Of a stretch of 64,000 nt of DNA, positions 60,585 through 64,000 are shown piece after piece; position 1 is the stretch's first letter; each line of letters begins with the position of its first letter. The notes below the pieces were generated by a model. The model was given only the letters and a program-made list of their open reading frames with translations, had not been told where the DNA came from and searched no databases. The translations under genes were made by a program, and so were the position numbers. The stretch is from Narthecium ossifragum (lineage: Eukaryota; Streptophyta; Magnoliopsida; Dioscoreales; Nartheciaceae): NCBI GenBank assembly GCA_963920575.1, contig OY986963.1:2828896-2892895 (forward strand), read 5' to 3'.

Positions 60585-60710
60585 ATTTTACCCTGCCTTA
60601 GGGGGTGCAAATGCCCTACATTTAAACAAATTTGATGGCTTGGGGATTGGACCCCAAGACCAACTCAGTACCACCATAGGGTACTAACCACTAGAGCTAT
60701 TCAAGGGTTG
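60585..60710 (-). mobile_element. tRNA-derived SINE-like sequence
   Basis: On the minus strand TAGCTCTAGTGGTTAGTAC (A-box-like) is followed about 40 bases later by TTGGGGTCCAATCCCCAAG (B-box-like), the layout of a polymerase III promoter, then GGGGTGCAAA-type body sequence. It is not a tRNA gene, because no cloverleaf can be drawn. Confidence 0.5.
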
Positions 60711-61439
60711 TAAGACAGTTATTGTGTCAATACAAGATGTCCAACAGAACATTGTTATACAAAATGTCAATCAAGGCCATTGAGTTTTATTAAGATATAT
60801 CAACCATCATTCTATCCAATATACCAACTACAGCAAGCTTTAGAAAGTGTCCTCTTCCAATGCAAGTTAAATTGGAGAGCGATATGCTCCCACAAAGGCA
60901 AAAACATATCTAAGAACAACATGACCTTAGCATTATAAGGATGTTCAGCCGCTAAGAGGTTTCGTACTAAACAAACTCAGGTGCATGTGTGGCGAACAAA
61001 GCTATATCAGCAGCAGCAATTCAATCTCAGACAGTCATTACCAAGAGCATCTGCCAACCACCATCCCATCAAAATGAACAGCTTTAGGCCATAAGTAATA
61101 GCCATAGAATGTCATGCAAATTATTTTCAAGAGTGGCGTCCAACAAAAGCATATTTAACTGGCAATATCGAAAACAAAAAACACTGATGATTTCCAAACC
61201 AAGTAATAAACTACCACATGTAGCAGTACAAGATAGCATCCAAGAACCACCAACTTAATAGAGACGTTCGGACCACAATCCGCCAGAATATTATCCTAGA
61301 TACCAGATAAAAATTCAGCATTATTAGCTCAAATAGTAAGCCTACCAAGAGGAACCAAAAAGAATAGCAAATATCATATCCCCACCAGAAAAACCAACCT
61401 GGACTCTGCTCTTGTCCAAAGGGAACCCTAAACCAGGTC
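60711..61439. other. Intergenic before the DUF7054 gene
   Basis: AT-rich, 3' of the minus-strand gene. No coding sequence or repeat was recognised. Confidence 0.4.
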
Positions 61440-62081
61440 TCAGTGAGAGGAGATCTTGAAGCTGAGGGACTTGTCCAGCCATGACTTCCACACCCTTTTC
61501 TTGCTTAGCTGCTGCGACATCGTCAGCTTTCCCTCCGCTGAAGCGCTGTGCTCCTTGCAATGAAGGAGGTTTCTGCTGCCCTGCAATCCGATCGGCTCCA
61601 TTGGGCTCAACGCTGCAAATCCATACACCCAAATCCACAAAAATCAAATTAATAACTCCACATCTATGATTAATCATCGACACTAGAGACACAAATTAGA
61701 TAGATATTAGGAGGCTCCATCACCGCTGCCAAACCGCAGCCTCAAAATTCGATATCTTGATGGGCCACTCGATAGTTGACAACAAACACGCAAATTAGAT
61801 GGCAATAGAGGAGAATTCGAACAATTACCATCAGGGCCAAAGTAGAGGATGAATTCGTGGAGATTCGAGCCGAGGACGGGGAGGCAGCCCTGGCGGGAAT
61901 AGGAGCGGAGCGCGGTGGCGATGACGGAGCAGACGAGGTCTCCCTCGCTGACAATGAACCGGATGGGCCCCGCACTCCCCAGCACATTCACCTTTATCAG
62001 CAGCCGGCCGTCCTGCGTCGCAACCCCATGATTACCAACCTTCTTCGCCAACAGCCTCTGCATCGGCGGCTCCGGAACCAT
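61440..62081 (-). CDS. DUF7054 family protein (uncharacterised At4g22758-like)
   Basis: Two exons: 61829-62081 and 61440-61612, giving 141 aa. The core reads RLLIKVNVLGSAGPIRFIVS, then LVCSVIATALRSYSRQGCLPVLGSNLHEFILY, and continues across the intron (GAT G|CG) into ALSPMEPIGLQGSRNLLHCK. This matches the ubiquitin-like DUF7054 fold of plant At4g22758-like proteins, whose function is unknown. The C-terminus is basic (KKRVWKSWLDKSLSFKISSH). The start at 62081 (MVPEPPMQRLL) is typical of the family, and the leader upstream is GC-rich with at least one short upstream frame (about 62190-62320). It appears intact. Confidence 0.85.
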
Positions 62082-62389
62082 CCCTCCGTCTCTCCTCCTC
62101 CTCCTCCTTTTTCCTCAAACTAAAGGGCTTCCTTTCCAACCGATGGGCGTACAACCTCCCAAACGCGAAAAGAAAAAAGATGGCGGGGCTCAGGGATCCA
62201 GGCCGAGGCAGCGGTAGTGCCAGCCTTGCATGCAGGAATCGAAGAACAGGGTGGCCGCCCTCTTCTGGGACGAAGACGGCAAGGAGGAGGAGGAGAATGC
62301 TTGGCGATAGTCCACCATTCGCAACGGGTTCTTGCTTCGATGGGATTGGGATCGCGGGCTGGGAGGAGACCAACTGCTCCTGATCAGAG

Positions 62390-62541
62390 CTATATAGAGG
62401 GATGATGATGATGATCTCGATAGAGATGAGGTCGGAGGAGTCCGCCGCCGTCGGTGTTCTAGGTTTGGGTGGGAGATGGAGATGGGGAAAGAGGAAGGAG
62501 ACAAGGAGACGGGAGCGGCTAGGAATAGGGTTAGGGTTAGG
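62390..62541 (-). promoter_or_regulatory. Promoter elements of the DUF7054 gene
   Basis: On the minus strand a TATA box CTATATAG lies at 62390-62397, about 310 bases before the start codon. Upstream of it is a telomere-like CTAACCCTAACCCTA run (62527-62541), which serves as a telo-box in many plant promoters. Confidence 0.55.
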
Positions 62542-62599
62542 ATTGCCTCGAGTCGGATACGCTGCATACGCAGGGCAACCGGAGACCTATCCCATTAAC

Positions 62600-63017
62600 C
62601 CGAAATAAGCTGACCCTACACCAAACATCAAACGCCCCAACAGGTCGGATCTTTCCTCTAGCAGTGGGTCGGTTTCTTCCTCTAGCAGTGGGTCGGTTTC
62701 TATAGTATTAAGACCCGTTTGGTTTTATGTTATTGGATTGGAGTTTCATATTTGATTGTAATGTTCTGAAATGGAATCCTGAAATTATATATAATTTTTA
62801 TAAAATAGATTGGAATAGAGTGATTTGTCATTTTTATTGTTTGTTTGTTATGAAATGGAACCTCAATCCCGTGAAATCTGATATTTTTTTGCTCTTAAAA
62901 TGGAAATATTATTTCATGATTTTTCTTGTTTTTGTGTTTATTTGGTGATGAAATGATCATCTATTGCTTGTGATGAAAATACCATTTTATTTTATCAACC
63001 TTATAAGGAGCAATAAC
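62600..63017. other. AT-rich intergenic stretch
   Basis: There is a short duplicated segment CCTCTAGCAGTGGGTCGGTTTC at about 62654-62700, then T/A-rich sequence (TGGATTGGAGT, GAAATGGAA) typical of intergenic plant DNA. No gene was seen. Confidence 0.45.
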
Positions 63018-63802
63018 GGTTAAACCTACATTAATTCATATCCCCTAAGTTTCTTTATATATATTCCCTAAGTTTGCTTTATATAAACATGCATTAATTC
63101 AAATCAACCTAAGTTCTATTAATATTATCTTATGCTAATGTTAAGACATATATATTATTTTATATACCCTAAGTTAGACTTATAATATTTTTATATTTTA
63201 TTAGCTATGTTTTATGGTGGCAATGAACAAAAAGCTACAACCAACCTTCGAACCTTGGACCACGTACGGGTCAACATAACCGTCTAACCAGACAAACTAC
63301 AAGTAGTTTGTTAAAATTTTATATTAGTAATAACTAAAAACTGTGTCAGGGCACATGTGAGTACTAGTTTATATATATTGAAGGTTTAAAATTCAAAGTG
63401 TGTTGGAGAGGATACATCACAAATGGTTGGTTGTATAACATTAGAAAGTGATATAGATATAATTTTTAAATATATGTAACTAGTACTCACCTGTGCCCCT
63501 GGCACAGTTTTTAGTTATTGTTAATATAAATTTTTAACAAACTCATTGTAGTTTGTCTGGTTAGATGGCTGGGTTGACCCGTGGGTAGTCCAGGGTTCAA
63601 AGGTTGGTCATAGCTTTTACATAGCCAATAAAACTTAGGGTATATAAAATAATAATAATAAATAATATAAATTTTAACATTAGCATAAGATAATATTAAT
63701 AGAACTTAGGTTGATATGAATTAATGTAGCTTTATATAAAGCAAACTTAAGGAATATATATAAAGAAACTTAGGGGATATGAATTAATGCAGGTTAATCG
63801 AA
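63018..63802. repeat. Large inverted repeat with arms of about 330-360 bp
   Basis: The left arm (about 63018-63380) and right arm (about 63472-63802) are diverged reverse complements, for example CATTAATTCATATCCCCTAAG on the left and CTTAGGGGATATGAATTAATG on the right. Each arm contains a tRNA-like piece (TGTCTGGTTAGAYGG then CCARGGTTCRAAGGTTGG on the sense strand). The spacer is about 90 bp. It could be a fold-back transposon or two inverted copies of one element. Confidence 0.8.
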
Positions 63803-64000
63803 ACTGCTGATATGTTAATAACTATATATCTAATTTTTCACTCGTTATATTTCGACCTACCTTTTCATCATTTTTTAAAAATATCATATATATCCTCATT
63901 TAACAATACTTTTCCTAGAGATATATTTTAATAATACTTTATTAAAATAAAATCATTTTAAAAAATTTTCCTTCCTCTCCTCCTCCGGCCCTCCATTCTC

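Noticed and set aside
60650..60705. Possible tRNA gene
   Set aside because: Box-like motifs are present but no cloverleaf or acceptor stem; better explained as a SINE-like remnant.

Overview
The window is nuclear DNA of a flowering plant. Spliced genes with GT-AG introns, plant-specific families (WRKY12-type factor, PTST1 starch protein, ELMO-domain protein) and many plant transposon classes show this. A monocot is my best guess, but nothing in the sequence proves it. A run of 200 N at 42980-43179 marks a scaffold gap. All gene models were spliced by eye from conserved protein motifs and splice sites, and every spliced reading frame closes in phase.

Genes in order: ALG12 mannosyltransferase (minus, cut by the left edge); eIF2 gamma (plus, 8 coding exons); a WRKY12-like group IIc factor (plus, 4 exons); nucleoside diphosphate kinase 1 (plus, 4 exons); an ELMO/CED-12 domain protein (minus, 9 exons); a PTST1-like starch-targeting protein (plus, 8 coding exons over about 9 kb, introns swollen by transposons); and a small DUF7054 (At4g22758-like) protein (minus, 2 exons). 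They are unrelated housekeeping or developmental genes, not a pathway cluster. NDPK1 and the ELMO gene converge.

The rest is mostly transposons. At 25579-32172 lies a structurally complete 6.6 kb Mutator-like element (MULE) with inverted ends, a perfect 9-bp target duplication and an uninterrupted FAR1-type transposase (5 coding exons, 840 aa). From about 33 to 43 kb lies a decayed MuDR gene fused to plant-mobile-domain (PMD) sequence. It is split by a Del/Tekay-like solo LTR (34051-41330, duplication CATTG), which itself holds two further solo LTRs, each with its own duplication. A fourth solo LTR (2733-4906, duplication GACCT) and a hAT-type MITE (2213-2569) sit inside a degenerate tandem repeat near the left end.

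Several fold-back elements stand out: 52253-52577 (9-bp duplication, 28-nt perfect arms), 51398-51616 (8-bp duplication), 15262-15522 in the WRKY intron, palindromes built on AAGACGTAACTT at 32983-33196, and a large inverted repeat at 63018-63802. A 1-kb array of GGAAAGTAACT motifs (about 44830-45810) has no obvious assignment. I found no proven new system. The best leads are the intact MULE, the MuDR-PMD chimera, and the hairpin elements as possible small-RNA sources.
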